NCBI RefSeq assembly: GCF_001877035.1
Contig: NZ_CP015756.1
Coordinates: 1,541,001 to 1,605,000, forward strand
Length of the DNA stretch: 64,000 bases
DNA from: Clostridium estertheticum subsp. estertheticum
GTDB lineage: Bacteria; Bacillota; Clostridia; Clostridiales; Clostridiaceae
Direction: 5' to 3'
Positions 9,036 to 18,138 of this stretch are shown here, piece by piece. The notes below the pieces were generated by a model. That model did no database searches, was not told where the DNA came from, and worked only from the letters and a program-made list of their open reading frames with translations. The translations under genes were made by a program, and so were the position numbers. How positions within the stretch are numbered: position 1 is the first letter of the stretch; each line of letters opens with the position of its first letter.

Positions 9036-9710
9036 ATGTATAAGATAATGACAATTGAGGATGATAAATCATTGTGCATTAACATGAATGAAAGTCTTAT
9101 AAAATGGGGCTTTATGACCTCTATTATAGATGATTTTGAGGACATAACTGCAGAGTTTGCTAGCATGAAGCCTGATTTAGTGATTATGGATGTAAACTTA
9201 CCTTATTTTGATGGATTTTACTGGTGTGGAAAAATTAGAGAAATATCAAAAGTTCCTATAATATTTGTTTCTTCAAGGGACACTAATATGGATATTATTA
9301 TGGCAATGAATACAGGCGGCGATGATTATATAACCAAGCCATTTTCTATGGATATTTTAATTGCTAAGATAAATGCTTTGCTTAGACGAACTTATTCTTA
9401 TGGTGAGCAACCCTCTGATTTAGTAGAATGTGATGGAGTAATACTCAATTTAGTGGATAACACGATTCAGTATAAAGAAGAGAAAATTGACCTTACCAAA
9501 AATGAATTTAAAGTAATGCTTCTACTTATGAAAAATAGGGGTAAGACCATATCTAGAGAGAGGATAATGAGGGGGATATGGGATGATGATAATTTTATTA
9601 ATGATAACACTCTCACAGTAAATATTAACAGGCTTCGCATGAAAGTTAGCGATATGGGACTAAAGGATTATATAGTTACAAAGAAAGGGTATGGGTACAT
9701 GATTTTATGA
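9036..9710 (+). CDS. OmpR-family response regulator, BceR-like
   Basis: 224-residue receiver plus winged-helix DNA-binding protein. The receiver has acidic residues EDD near 9-11, phospho-acceptor Asp in MDVNLPYFDG near 52, and Lys in DDYITKPF near 102. The C-terminal effector domain ends in KKGYGYMIL. ATG preceded by TTAGGAGAGTG. It overlaps the kinase at 9707 by four bases (ATGA), so the two are translationally coupled, and the transporter genes follow. This order (regulator, kinase, ATPase, permease) is the Bce/Psd-type peptide-antibiotic sensing and detoxification module. Its likely target is the TTACA-N4-TGTAA box at 10719. Confidence 0.92.
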   Translation: MYKIMTIEDDKSLCINMNESLIKWGFMTSIIDDFEDITAEFASMKPDLVIMDVNLPYFDGFYWCGKIREISKVPIIFVSSRDTNMDIIMAMNTGGDDYITKPFSMDILIAKINALLRRTYSYGEQPSDLVECDGVILNLVDNTIQYKEEKIDLTKNEFKVMLLLMKNRGKTISRERIMRGIWDDDNFINDNTLTVNINRLRMKVSDMGLKDYIVTKKGYGYMIL

Positions 9711-10732
9711 ATATAATCGCATACATTAAAAATTCAAGCTTAAAAATATTATATTTCATATGTATCTTCTTCACCATAAATCTAATCCTTTTAAGTAGTA
9801 GTCCTATAGATGCACAGTTTAACGATATTATATATATGGATTTTCTACTGCTTTTTATATCATTAATATTTGTATTTATTGATTATAGAAGATGGAAATA
9901 TAGTTACAAAGGTATTTACGAGGCTATACGCATGGAAAAAATCGTAGATGATAGCCTGCCTCATAATAGTTACTATTTCGAAGCTCAGCTTATAAAAGAC
10001 GTCGTTAGGTTTAAAAATGACGAATCAGACAAGAAAGTTAACGACATAAAATCAGCCTTTGAGGAAATGAATGATTACATAATAAAGTGGGTTCATGAAA
10101 TAAAAATACCTATTTCGGTATGTGAGCTTATAACTGGCAAAATAGATGACACAGATGTGGCAGAACAGCTTATTGTTGAATACACCCGAATAAATTTTTT
10201 TATTAATCAGGTGCTTTATACAAGTAGAGCATCTAGCTACTCAGAGGACTTACAAATAAATGAAATTAGTATTGAAAATATGATAAAAAAAGTTGTTAAA
10301 AGAAATGCTACTCTTTTCATATCAAGAAATATAAATTTAGAACTAGGTAATATACATTATGATGTTTTGTCCGATGAAAAATGGCTTTCTTATATTCTTG
10401 ACCAACTTATCAATAATGCATGCAAATATGTGACTAGGGGCGGTAAAATAAACATTTATGCTAAAGAAGATTTTAAATCTATTAATCTCTATGTTAAAGA
10501 TAATGGTATTGGAGTTCAAGAAAAAGACATAAATAGAATATTTGATAGAGGTTTTACAGGAGAAAATGGGAGAGCGTTATCAAAATCTACAGGTATGGGT
10601 TTATACTTATCTAAAAAGATGGCTCATAAATTAAATCATGATATATATGTTAAATCTGAGGAGGGAAATGGTACGGAGTTCGCTATATGTTTTTATAAAT
10701 TATCAGATTACTCCAAGGTTACAAAAATGTAA
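9707..10732 (+). CDS. Intramembrane-sensing histidine kinase, BceS-like
   Basis: 341-residue kinase with two N-terminal helices (about 11-31 and 40-57) and almost no extracellular loop. This is the hallmark of BceS-type kinases, which read transport flux from a BceAB transporter rather than binding drug. Phospho-acceptor box WVHEIKIPI near residue 125, ATP-lid motifs NNACKYV, DNGIGV and STGMGLYLSKK. Overlaps the regulator gene by 4 bp. The stop codon is also the last three bases of the candidate BceR box for the following operon. Confidence 0.92.
   Translation: MNIIAYIKNSSLKILYFICIFFTINLILLSSSPIDAQFNDIIYMDFLLLFISLIFVFIDYRRWKYSYKGIYEAIRMEKIVDDSLPHNSYYFEAQLIKDVVRFKNDESDKKVNDIKSAFEEMNDYIIKWVHEIKIPISVCELITGKIDDTDVAEQLIVEYTRINFFINQVLYTSRASSYSEDLQINEISIENMIKKVVKRNATLFISRNINLELGNIHYDVLSDEKWLSYILDQLINNACKYVTRGGKINIYAKEDFKSINLYVKDNGIGVQEKDINRIFDRGFTGENGRALSKSTGMGLYLSKKMAHKLNHDIYVKSEEGNGTEFAICFYKLSDYSKVTKM
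10719..10732 (+). promoter_or_regulatory. Candidate BceR-type binding box
   Basis: TTACAAAAATGTAA is a perfect 5-4-5 dyad fitting the TNACA-N4-TGTAA site used by BceR-type regulators. It is placed about 95 bp before the ATPase start, inside the 3' end of the kinase gene. A further TGTAA half site follows at about 10746. Confidence 0.65.
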
Positions 10733-10825
10733 TATTAAATAACAAATGTAACTTAAATTCGATGGTTGGCCATGTGGTTAATAGGTAGAATAAAGGTAAG
10801 CTTTTATTTTATGAGGAGGGTTTTT

Positions 10826-11620
10826 ATGAGTTACGTTATTGAAACTAAAGATTTAAAGAAAATTTATGGTTTAAAAGGTATGGGCTTGGCTGTTTTAGAT
10901 GGAGTTAATTTGAAAGTGGAAAAGGGTGAATTCCTTGGAATAATGGGACCTTCTGGTGCAGGAAAAACAACTCTTTTAAATATTATATCAACCATTGATG
11001 AACCTACTAGCGGAAGTTATTTTTTTGAAGGAAAAGATATGAAGAAAATTAAGGGAAAGGAACTAGCTAATTTCAGAAAAAACAAGATTAGCTTTATATT
11101 TCAGGATTTTAATTTATTAGATACAATGTCTGCCCAAGATAATATAGCTCTTCCTCTTGCCCTTAGCAAGGTAAATCATACTGAAATAATAAAAAGGGTA
11201 AATGAAGTAGCGGGCTTTTTAGGATTAAAAGATCATCTTGACAAATATCCGTATCAACTCTCAGGAGGCCAAAAGCAGAGAACAGCTGCCGCAAGAGCTC
11301 TTATAACTTCGCCCTCAGTTATCTTTGCGGACGAGCCAACAGGTGCATTAGATTCAAGATCATCAGCAGAACTTCTGCAGTGTCTTACTCAGCTAAATGA
11401 GGAAACTAAAACTACTATAATAATGGTGACTCATGATGCTTTTGCTGCAAGTTATTGCAGACGAATAATGTTTATAAAAGATGGAAAGATTCATGCAAAA
11501 CTCGACAAAAATGGAGGCAGAAAAGAGTTTTTCCAAAGAATTATGGACATGGGTGCATCAATGAATGGTGCAATAGATTATTACGCACAAAAGGAAGAAA
11601 ATAGAGGTGACTCTAAATGA
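10826..11620 (+). CDS. ABC transporter ATP-binding protein, BceA-like
   Basis: 264-residue ATPase of the MacB/BceA family. Walker A GPSGAGKTT, Q-loop FQDFNLLD, signature LSGGQKQR, Walker B VIFADEPTGALD and H-loop MVTHDAF are all intact. The frame is open to an upstream ATG at 10766, but ATGAGTTACG at 10826 is chosen because it alone has a strong ribosome site (GAGGAGGG, about 7 nt upstream) and gives a normal N terminus (MSYVIETKDLKKIYG). Pairs with the permease whose start overlaps its stop by 4 bp. Together they free lipid-II-cycle intermediates from bacitracin-like peptides and signal to the upstream kinase. Confidence 0.93.
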   Translation: MSYVIETKDLKKIYGLKGMGLAVLDGVNLKVEKGEFLGIMGPSGAGKTTLLNIISTIDEPTSGSYFFEGKDMKKIKGKELANFRKNKISFIFQDFNLLDTMSAQDNIALPLALSKVNHTEIIKRVNEVAGFLGLKDHLDKYPYQLSGGQKQRTAAARALITSPSVIFADEPTGALDSRSSAELLQCLTQLNEETKTTIIMVTHDAFAASYCRRIMFIKDGKIHAKLDKNGGRKEFFQRIMDMGASMNGAIDYYAQKEENRGDSK

Positions 11621-13506
11621 ATTCCTTCAGCATAGCTTTCGATAATTTCAAAAGGAATATAAAAGTTTACAGCCTTTATATAATGTCTATGATATTTTCT
11701 GTGATTGTTTTTTATAATTTTGTAGCACTAAAATATAATCCGGATTTTCAAAAGGCTAATGAAACTAGTTCCTATATTAAAAGCACCTCAATTGCGGTTT
11801 CTTATTTACTCCTATTATTTATTATATTTTTCATTTGGTTTTCTAGTTCCTTTTTCTTAAAGCAAAGAAAAAGGGAAATTGGTATTTATGCTTTTATGGG
11901 AGTATCAAATAGTCAAATAGCGCTTATTTACTCCATAGAGCTTATTTTTATGGGAATAACTGCAACAGCTGTTGGACTAATACTGGGAGTTGTATTCTGC
12001 AAACTCTTTCTAATGATGCTAGCTAAAGTTGCAATACTTAATATGAAAATAGGTTTTTTCATATCTATTAAAGCAATAATTCAAACTACATTAGCATTTT
12101 TTATAATTTTCTTTGTAAATTCAGTTTTAGGTTATATAAATATAGTCAGAAGTAAGTTGATAGACTTGATTAATGCATCCAAAAGAGAAGAAAGACTTCC
12201 CAAAGTTAATTATGTAAAGGGATTGTTATCTCTAATATGTATATCTGTAGGATATTACTTTGCATTGCATGCCCGTGGTGAGAAATTTGAAGCAAATTTT
12301 CTTATTGCTATTATATTTGTAATACTCGGTACCTACTGGTTTTTTGGATCTGTCTACTCCATAATAATGAAATTTATAATAAACCGGAAGAAAATATTGT
12401 ACAATGGAGTAAATATAGTAAGCATGTCCAACATTGCCTTTAGAATAAAAAATAATTATAGAACTCTAGCAGCAGTTGCCATATTAGCTACAATTACTTT
12501 AACCTCTTATGGAACTGTAGCCTCTCTTAGGTATTTTGTTCAAATAAGAGATGCTATACAAAAACCTTATGAAATTTCTTATATGTCATCAGATGATAAA
12601 GTAAAGCAGCAGGTAAGAGACAAGTTAGCATCATCAAAAAAAGATATAATCCTTGAAGAGAGTACAGAAGTCATTATTATAAAACCTCATATTTATGCAG
12701 AAATGAATTTACAACTTGGGGAATATGTGGCTTTAAAATATTCGGATTTTATAAAAATTAGTTCTGATCTAAAAGTAAAAGATTTAAAGAATTTTAAAAA
12801 AGAAAAATTACCTAAAGGCGAAATTTTATATGTATCACCACCTAGCGTTGTAATGAGTCTTTATGATTATAAAAATGTAAAAGCGAATATTAATAATAAA
12901 GATTACACTATAAAAAATACACTTAAAACTCCAATTTTGGGGAGTAGTATACCCCTTTGTCTAATATTAAATGATGAAGACTATGATTTGCTTAAGCCCA
13001 CTTCCAAAATATATGAATTTAATGGTATAAAAATAAATAACACAGACAATATAAAATTACTAGAAAAGGAGTTAATTACAATTAAACCTATTAAGAATTC
13101 TTTACATGTAAATGTCAGTAAAGATAAGTCTTCTTACAGTGTTTTTGGGATAGTTTATTTCCTTGGAGCTTTTCTCTCACTTGTTTTCATAATTGCTACA
13201 GGAAGCATTATTTATTTTAAACTTATATCGGAAGCTTACTTAGATAAGGATAAATATGTTTTATTAAAGAGGCTTGGAATGACGAATAAGGAGATTTTTA
13301 GAGCTACTACAAGGCAAATAGGAATATCATATCTACTGCCTTTAGTTGTAGGTATAATTCATAGCTGCGTAGCAATGTCTGTTTTAAGCAAACTGATTGA
13401 TTATAACATACTAACGCCAGCTATAAGCAGTATAATTACTTTTATTGTAGTATATGTAGGCTATTTTATTGCTACTACAAGGAAGTATATGAAGATAGTT
13501 ATGTAA
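11617..13506 (+). CDS. ABC transporter permease, BceB-like (FtsX domain)
   Basis: 629-residue permease with about ten membrane helices and a large extracellular insert (about residues 305-505) between helices 7 and 8. That architecture is diagnostic of BceB-type peptide-resistance permeases. FtsX-type folds flank the insert (IWFSSSFFLKQRKREIGIYAFMGV near 70-95; KLISEAYLDKDKYVLLKRLG near 535-555). The start overlaps the ATPase stop (ATGA). The large extracellular domain is the part that sets drug specificity in this family and varies strongly, so the drug cannot be named. Confidence 0.92.
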   Translation: MNSFSIAFDNFKRNIKVYSLYIMSMIFSVIVFYNFVALKYNPDFQKANETSSYIKSTSIAVSYLLLLFIIFFIWFSSSFFLKQRKREIGIYAFMGVSNSQIALIYSIELIFMGITATAVGLILGVVFCKLFLMMLAKVAILNMKIGFFISIKAIIQTTLAFFIIFFVNSVLGYINIVRSKLIDLINASKREERLPKVNYVKGLLSLICISVGYYFALHARGEKFEANFLIAIIFVILGTYWFFGSVYSIIMKFIINRKKILYNGVNIVSMSNIAFRIKNNYRTLAAVAILATITLTSYGTVASLRYFVQIRDAIQKPYEISYMSSDDKVKQQVRDKLASSKKDIILEESTEVIIIKPHIYAEMNLQLGEYVALKYSDFIKISSDLKVKDLKNFKKEKLPKGEILYVSPPSVVMSLYDYKNVKANINNKDYTIKNTLKTPILGSSIPLCLILNDEDYDLLKPTSKIYEFNGIKINNTDNIKLLEKELITIKPIKNSLHVNVSKDKSSYSVFGIVYFLGAFLSLVFIIATGSIIYFKLISEAYLDKDKYVLLKRLGMTNKEIFRATTRQIGISYLLPLVVGIIHSCVAMSVLSKLIDYNILTPAISSIITFIVVYVGYFIATTRKYMKIVM

Positions 13507-13514
13507 ATTATAAG

Positions 13515-13576
13515 CAGCCACAAGGTAAGTATATCCATTCTTTTTTATTGGATTGAAATATACTGTCTTATGGCTG
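13515..13576 (+). terminator. Long imperfect hairpin after the Bce operon
   Basis: Arms 13515-13533 (CAGCCA-CAAG-AGTATAT) and 13557-13576 (ATATACT-CTTATGGCTG) pair with small bulges. No long T tract follows, so it could be a weak terminator or an mRNA 3' stabiliser. Confidence 0.5.
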
Positions 13577-13642
13577 TTCATTTTACGTGTAAATCGTTGC
13601 TTTATCCTTACTCAATATTTACAAAAAATGTTATGATTAAAA

Positions 13643-14368
13643 TTAGTTGGAAGTTTCCTTCTTTCTAAATATTTTTAACTCGATAAATAATACAATAAAA
13701 CAAACCAGTGGTACCAATATTAAAATTGAATTACTAAATTGGACTAGAACATTCTCTACACCAAAGAAAAATCCCTTATAGATATAACAAGCGGGTATAA
13801 ATAAAGATGCCTTTGTGCCCTGTACTAAAAATGATAAAAAAGTGAACATTACTCCAAATCCAACAGGTAATATAAAATTTTTGAAGGTCATACTCAAAAG
13901 ATGTTGAATACAGATCAAAGGGAATGTACATATTAGCCCTATAATTGGGCCTGTAAATACATAGGATTTTATAGGCTCATTGGGTATAAGTAAGGGTTTA
14001 AATACAGTGATTATAATAATGTAACAAACAACATTTAACAAAACTATAATTGAGGTTGTAATTATTTTACCAATAAACAACTTATTTAAATCTATTGGTG
14101 TTGTTTTTAAACAAATTATACTGTTATTTTTATATTCTATTCTCCACGAAAGAGATACTATTAAGCAGATAACTAAGGGCAATAGCAACCCACCGTACAA
14201 AATAGAACTTTGATTATAAAGAGCATCCCACATATTATCTACTTTTACTTTTCCAGTATAGACATTAATCAATCCAATTGCGACCATAACTAGCGGCATC
14301 ATAAATGCAATGATTAATGCTTTTAAACTTCTGATTTTTAGCAACTCATTTTTAATAATCTTTAACAT
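13643..14368 (-). CDS. ABC-2 permease, lantibiotic-immunity LanG-like
   Basis: 241-residue membrane protein with six predicted helices and a basic tail (KIFRKKETSN). It is the third gene of a minus-strand trio: ATPase at 15856, first permease at 15128, then this one, with gaps of only 2 and 4 bp. An ATPase with two roughly 250-residue permeases is the LanFEG (NisFEG/MutFEG/SpaFEG) layout, which expels lantibiotics from the membrane. The trio is divergent from a two-component system, as expected for SpaRK-type control. No lantibiotic precursor or LanBC/LanM enzyme is seen, so this is resistance rather than production. Confidence 0.82.
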   Translation of the reverse strand: MLKIIKNELLKIRSLKALIIAFMMPLVMVAIGLINVYTGKVKVDNMWDALYNQSSILYGGLLLPLVICLIVSLSWRIEYKNNSIICLKTTPIDLNKLFIGKIITTSIIVLLNVVCYIIIITVFKPLLIPNEPIKSYVFTGPIIGLICTFPLICIQHLLSMTFKNFILPVGFGVMFTFLSFLVQGTKASLFIPACYIYKGFFFGVENVLVQFSNSILILVPLVCFIVLFIELKIFRKKETSN

Positions 14369-14372
14369 TAGT

Positions 14373-15128
14373 TTATACCTCCTTTATATCTTGATGCTTA
14401 AAATATGCTATTCCAATAGCTGTAAATAAAAGCATATAGATAATAGACCATAATATATCTTGATTTAGAAGATTTGGATCTGAAAAAGGTGTATTATGCA
14501 TAAAGTGTAAATATGGATTGAATTTTATTATAGAAGGATTTCTTAAAAAAAGAAAAGATCCACATATAGCTACTACGTTAACAGTAATTAAAAGCCCTAT
14601 ATCTTTTATAATGCTAAATAAAAATATCTGTACACTTATAAACCCTAAAGAAGTTAGTATTTGTAATAGTACATATCGAGTCATTAGCTCTATATCCAGA
14701 TTATTAGAAAGATTGTATATTTTCGCAAGGGCCACTAGTAAAAATGCTTCAACCACAATTACTAAAACAGTAAATAATAATACCATTATCCATTTAGCTA
14801 AATAGTAGTTTACTCTTTTTAATGGACTTACAAATAAATGAGTTAAACAATTATTCTTTAGATCAATGTAAAATATGGATATACTAATTAGTATGATAAA
14901 TAACAGAAGTAGTAATGGCCATATTAATGCCAGATGATTTTCTATTATTAAAGCATAAAATCCATCATTAATAACTTTACTATATTTGGATAATACATAG
15001 CTTTTTCTGAAATATAAGTCCATATTAAGCATTAAACAAGAAATTACTATAGGTGCTAATAGCACATATATAATGAAACTATTTTTATATTTCATTAATT
15101 CTACCTTTATAGTTTTAGTTAAATTCAT
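14373..15128 (-). CDS. ABC-2 permease, lantibiotic-immunity LanE-like
   Basis: 251-residue six-helix permease (hydrophobic blocks near residues 18-36, 58-82, 104-128, 145-170, 178-196 and 225-243), with the conserved cytoplasmic stretch YLAKWIMVLLF after the second helix. First permease of the ATPase-permease-permease trio, starting 2 bp after the ATPase stop, so it is cotranscribed. LanE and LanG are weakly conserved; the call rests on size, topology and gene order. Confidence 0.82.
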   Translation of the reverse strand: MNLTKTIKVELMKYKNSFIIYVLLAPIVISCLMLNMDLYFRKSYVLSKYSKVINDGFYALIIENHLALIWPLLLLLFIILISISIFYIDLKNNCLTHLFVSPLKRVNYYLAKWIMVLLFTVLVIVVEAFLLVALAKIYNLSNNLDIELMTRYVLLQILTSLGFISVQIFLFSIIKDIGLLITVNVVAICGSFLFLRNPSIIKFNPYLHFMHNTPFSDPNLLNQDILWSIIYMLLFTAIGIAYFKHQDIKEV

Positions 15129-15130
15129 AA

Positions 15131-15856
15131 TTACATATCTCCTGTCAAATTTATAAATATTTCTTCAAGATTAAGACACGATTTATGCTCACTTTTTAAT
15201 TTAGATAATGATCCCTCATATAGAAGTTTGCCTTTGTTTATAATGCCAACATCATCTACTATAAGTTCCATTTCACTTAAAATATGTGAGCTAATAAATA
15301 TGGTTTTATTATGATCTTTTGCAAGAGATATTAATAGATTCCTTATTTCTCTTATGCCCATTGGGTCTAATCCATTAGTTGGCTCATCTAAAATCAGAAA
15401 ATCGGGATCGCCTATTAACGCCTGGGCTATTCCCAATCTTTGTTTCATGCCTAATGAAAAGTTATTTATTTTTTTATTCTTAGCTTCGGATAAATTTAGT
15501 AACTTTAGCACTTCAACTATTTTATTTGAATTTACTCCTTTAAGTTCTGCCCATATTTTCAAATTGTCATATGCGGATAAATGACCATAGTACGACGGAG
15601 ATTCAACTATAGCGCCTATTCTTTTTAAAATTTTTATTCTGTTTTCTTGAATGTCATCGCCAAATAACTTTACAGTTCCACTTGTTGCTTTTATTAATCC
15701 AAGTATCATTCTTATTGTTGTAGATTTACCAGCTCCATTAGGACCTAAAAATCCGTAGATGGTCCCCTCTTTTACATTTAAGTTAATATTGTCTACCACC
15801 TTAATATTTTTATATTTTTTACTTAAGTTATCGATCTTTAAAACATATTTATCCAT
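15131..15856 (-). CDS. ABC transporter ATP-binding protein, LanF/BcrA-like
   Basis: 241-residue ATPase of the BcrA/NisF/MutF branch. Walker A GPNGAGKSTT near 39-48, Q-loop VESPSYYGHLSAY, signature FSLGMKQR, Walker B FLILDEPTNGLDP, H-loop ISSHIL. The short C terminus after the H-loop is typical of lantibiotic and bacitracin exporters. ATG has GGGAGG 6 nt upstream. First gene of the minus-strand operon; shares a 151-bp divergent control region with the regulator at 16008. Confidence 0.9.
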   Translation of the reverse strand: MDKYVLKIDNLSKKYKNIKVVDNINLNVKEGTIYGFLGPNGAGKSTTIRMILGLIKATSGTVKLFGDDIQENRIKILKRIGAIVESPSYYGHLSAYDNLKIWAELKGVNSNKIVEVLKLLNLSEAKNKKINNFSLGMKQRLGIAQALIGDPDFLILDEPTNGLDPMGIREIRNLLISLAKDHNKTIFISSHILSEMELIVDDVGIINKGKLLYEGSLSKLKSEHKSCLNLEEIFINLTGDM

Positions 15857-15890
15857 GAAAATTCCTCCCTTACAATTTGTTATAATATAA

Positions 15891-15993
15891 CTATATAATA
15901 CGCACCTTATCTCTAGTTAATTTAAACCTTAACTAAACCTTAAATATATTCTTGGGTTGATTTTAGAATTTTAAGAAGGTGTATTATATATAG
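15891..15993. promoter_or_regulatory. Divergent control region with OmpR-type direct repeat
   Basis: Direct repeat TAAACCTTAA at 15923-15932 and 15934-15943 (11-bp period, one helical turn), the usual site shape for OmpR-family regulators. It is flanked by a mirrored element: 15891-15908 on one side and 15976-15993 in opposite orientation on the other, both reading AAGGTG then a TATTATAT-like -10. This suggests two symmetric promoters sharing one regulator site. Confidence 0.55.
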
Positions 15994-16007
15994 GTGGGGG
16001 TGATACT

Positions 16008-16712
16008 TTGGACATAACTAATAATAAAATTCTTATAATTGATGACGAGGATGCATTATTAATTTTACTTACTGCAGTATTAAGGAAAGAAGGCTTTACT
16101 AATGTAAAATCAATAAATGATAGTGTGAATTCAATCCATTTGTGTAGAACATATAAACCTGATTTAATACTTTTAGATATAATGATGCCTAATTTAGATG
16201 GGTTTTCTGTTTTAAAAGAAATACGTAAATTTTGTATGTGCCCAATAATATTTTTATCAGCTAAATCAGAAGAAATAGATAAACTATTGGGACTTGGGAT
16301 CGGTGGCGATGATTATGTAACTAAACCTTTTTCTCCTAAGGAAGTTGCCTTTAGAATTAAAGCGCACTTAAGAAGAATTGAACTTACTAAGCAATCATTT
16401 ATGAAAGAAGATTATATCTTTGAGACTAAGGATTTCAAAGTTGATTTGAAAAAAGGCGAGATAGAAAAAGATGGTGAAATTTATTTATTAAGAGCAAAGG
16501 AGCTTAAATTACTAAAGTTCCTAATTCAAAATTCAAATATAATATTATCAAAAGAACAAATAGTTCAAGGGGTTTGGGAGGATACATTTACGGGTTATGA
16601 CAATACAATTATGGTACATATAAGAAAGTTAAGAGAAAAGTTAGAGATATTGCCATCTAACCCTAAATATATAATTACAGTAAAAGGCGTAGGTTACAAA
16701 TTTATTTTATAG
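16008..16712 (+). CDS. OmpR-family response regulator, SpaR/NisR-like
   Basis: 234-residue receiver-winged helix regulator. Receiver acidic pocket DDED near 13-16, phospho-Asp in LLDIMMPNLDG near 58, Lys in DDYVTKPFSP; the effector domain ends VKGVGYKFIL. The start is TTG, chosen because TAGGTGGGGG lies 7-8 nt upstream and no in-frame ATG gives a full receiver. It is followed after 16 bp by its kinase and is divergent from the LanFEG-like operon, which it probably activates through the direct repeat at 15923-15943. Confidence 0.9.
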   Translation: MDITNNKILIIDDEDALLILLTAVLRKEGFTNVKSINDSVNSIHLCRTYKPDLILLDIMMPNLDGFSVLKEIRKFCMCPIIFLSAKSEEIDKLLGLGIGGDDYVTKPFSPKEVAFRIKAHLRRIELTKQSFMKEDYIFETKDFKVDLKKGEIEKDGEIYLLRAKELKLLKFLIQNSNIILSKEQIVQGVWEDTFTGYDNTIMVHIRKLREKLEILPSNPKYIITVKGVGYKFIL

Positions 16713-16728
16713 AGAGGTATTGAATTAA

Positions 16729-18138
16729 ATGAAACATGAAAAACCACAATTAACGAAGATATCCAATATTTTTATTAAAAGTTTATTAATACTACTTATT
16801 ATACTTTTTATTTTTAATATGTTTTTAATTGCCAGCTTATTTAATCACGCTCGCTTTGAGTCAAATCCTTTAGGCTCTGCTGAAATATTGAACCAGTATA
16901 TTGAATTAAATGGTTCTGTACCAGTTTTAAATGATAAAGGAAAGAAGATTGCCTCTAAAAATAATTTGTGGATTCAAATAGTAGACAATAATTTAAAAGA
17001 AATCTATGAATTTAATAAACCGGTAGATGTGATTACTAAATATACACCTATAGATTTTGTTCATGCGTATAAATATGATATTAAAAGCAGCACGGTTTTT
17101 ATATGTGAAAAAAAATTTACTAAATCTAAGTACTCATATTTTATTGGATTTCCTACTAATGTAGTGGCCAAATATAATATTGAATATAACCCAACTAAAG
17201 TTAAAAGCTTTTTAACCAAAAATATAGTATATCTAATAGCTGCCAATATCGTAATTATTATTTGTTTTTCATATTTCTATTTTGCTAAAAAAATAGGTAA
17301 TCCTTTACAAAATATCATTGATAATATAGATACTCTTGTAAAAGGAAATTATAGTACTGTCTTAAAAGAAAAAGGATTATATAAAAATATTTTTAGAAAT
17401 CTAAACACTTTATCTGTTACGTTACTCGAAAACATAAAGGAAAAGGAATTATTAGATAAGTTAAGAGAAGATTGGATTTCTTCTATAGGACATGACATGA
17501 AAACTCCTTTATCTTCTATTAAAGGATTTTCAGAAATATTAATGGATAAAGACTATTCATTTTCTAAAAAAGAGGTAAAAGAATATACAACTATAATTTA
17601 TGAAAAATCTTTATACATGGAATCTCTTATAAATGATTTGAATTTTAGTTATAAATTAAAAAATGATTGCATAGTACTAAAATTAGAAAAAACTAATATT
17701 GTTGAGTTTACGCAAAATATTATTAATGAATTGTTATTAAGCCCTGAGTTTATATCTAGACAAATAAATTTTAATAGTACGAGTCCTTATATATTATTAA
17801 ATATTGATAATCACCTGATTAAAAGAGCCCTTTTCAATTTCATTATAAATTTTCTTACATATAATGATAGTAGTGTTAGAGTATCAGTAGATATAATAGG
17901 AAGTAATAATCTTATAAAGGTTGTTATTAAAGACAATGGAAAAGGAATACAGAAAGAAGATATTCCTTATATATTTCAAAGGTACTATAGGGGAACTAAT
18001 ACAACTACTAATTCTAAAGGTTCAGGATTAGGAATGGCTATTGCGAGTGACATAATTAAGCTTCACAATGGTTATAGCAATATCGAAAGCGAAATATCCG
18101 TGGGCACTACTCTAACTATATCTTTAAAATACCATTAA
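16729..18138 (+). CDS. Histidine kinase, SpaK/NisK-like with extracellular sensor
   Basis: 469-residue kinase. Helix 1 is at about 16-40, an extracellular domain of about 120 residues follows, helix 2 is at about 164-185, then a HAMP-like linker. The phospho-acceptor is SIGHDMKTPLSSIKG near 262 (GHDMKTP rather than SHELKTP, common in lantibiotic-type kinases). The N box FNFIINFLTYND is unusual in lacking the typical N-A pair. DNGKGI and GSGLGMAIA are intact. The last 23 bp overlap the 3' end of the convergent TetR gene. Likely senses a peptide at the membrane. Confidence 0.9.
   Translation: MKHEKPQLTKISNIFIKSLLILLIILFIFNMFLIASLFNHARFESNPLGSAEILNQYIELNGSVPVLNDKGKKIASKNNLWIQIVDNNLKEIYEFNKPVDVITKYTPIDFVHAYKYDIKSSTVFICEKKFTKSKYSYFIGFPTNVVAKYNIEYNPTKVKSFLTKNIVYLIAANIVIIICFSYFYFAKKIGNPLQNIIDNIDTLVKGNYSTVLKEKGLYKNIFRNLNTLSVTLLENIKEKELLDKLREDWISSIGHDMKTPLSSIKGFSEILMDKDYSFSKKEVKEYTTIIYEKSLYMESLINDLNFSYKLKNDCIVLKLEKTNIVEFTQNIINELLLSPEFISRQINFNSTSPYILLNIDNHLIKRALFNFIINFLTYNDSSVRVSVDIIGSNNLIKVVIKDNGKGIQKEDIPYIFQRYYRGTNTTTNSKGSGLGMAIASDIIKLHNGYSNIESEISVGTTLTISLKYH

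Noticed and set aside
10752-10790. GGTTGGCCATGTGGTTAATA as a sixth copy of the GCCAC-GTGGC repeat
   Set aside because: Only about ten core bases match and the GGTGGCACC end is absent.
10766-10825. Longer start for the BceA-like ATPase at 10766
   Set aside because: No ribosome site there; the extra 20 residues are unlike the family, while 10826 has GAGGAGGG.
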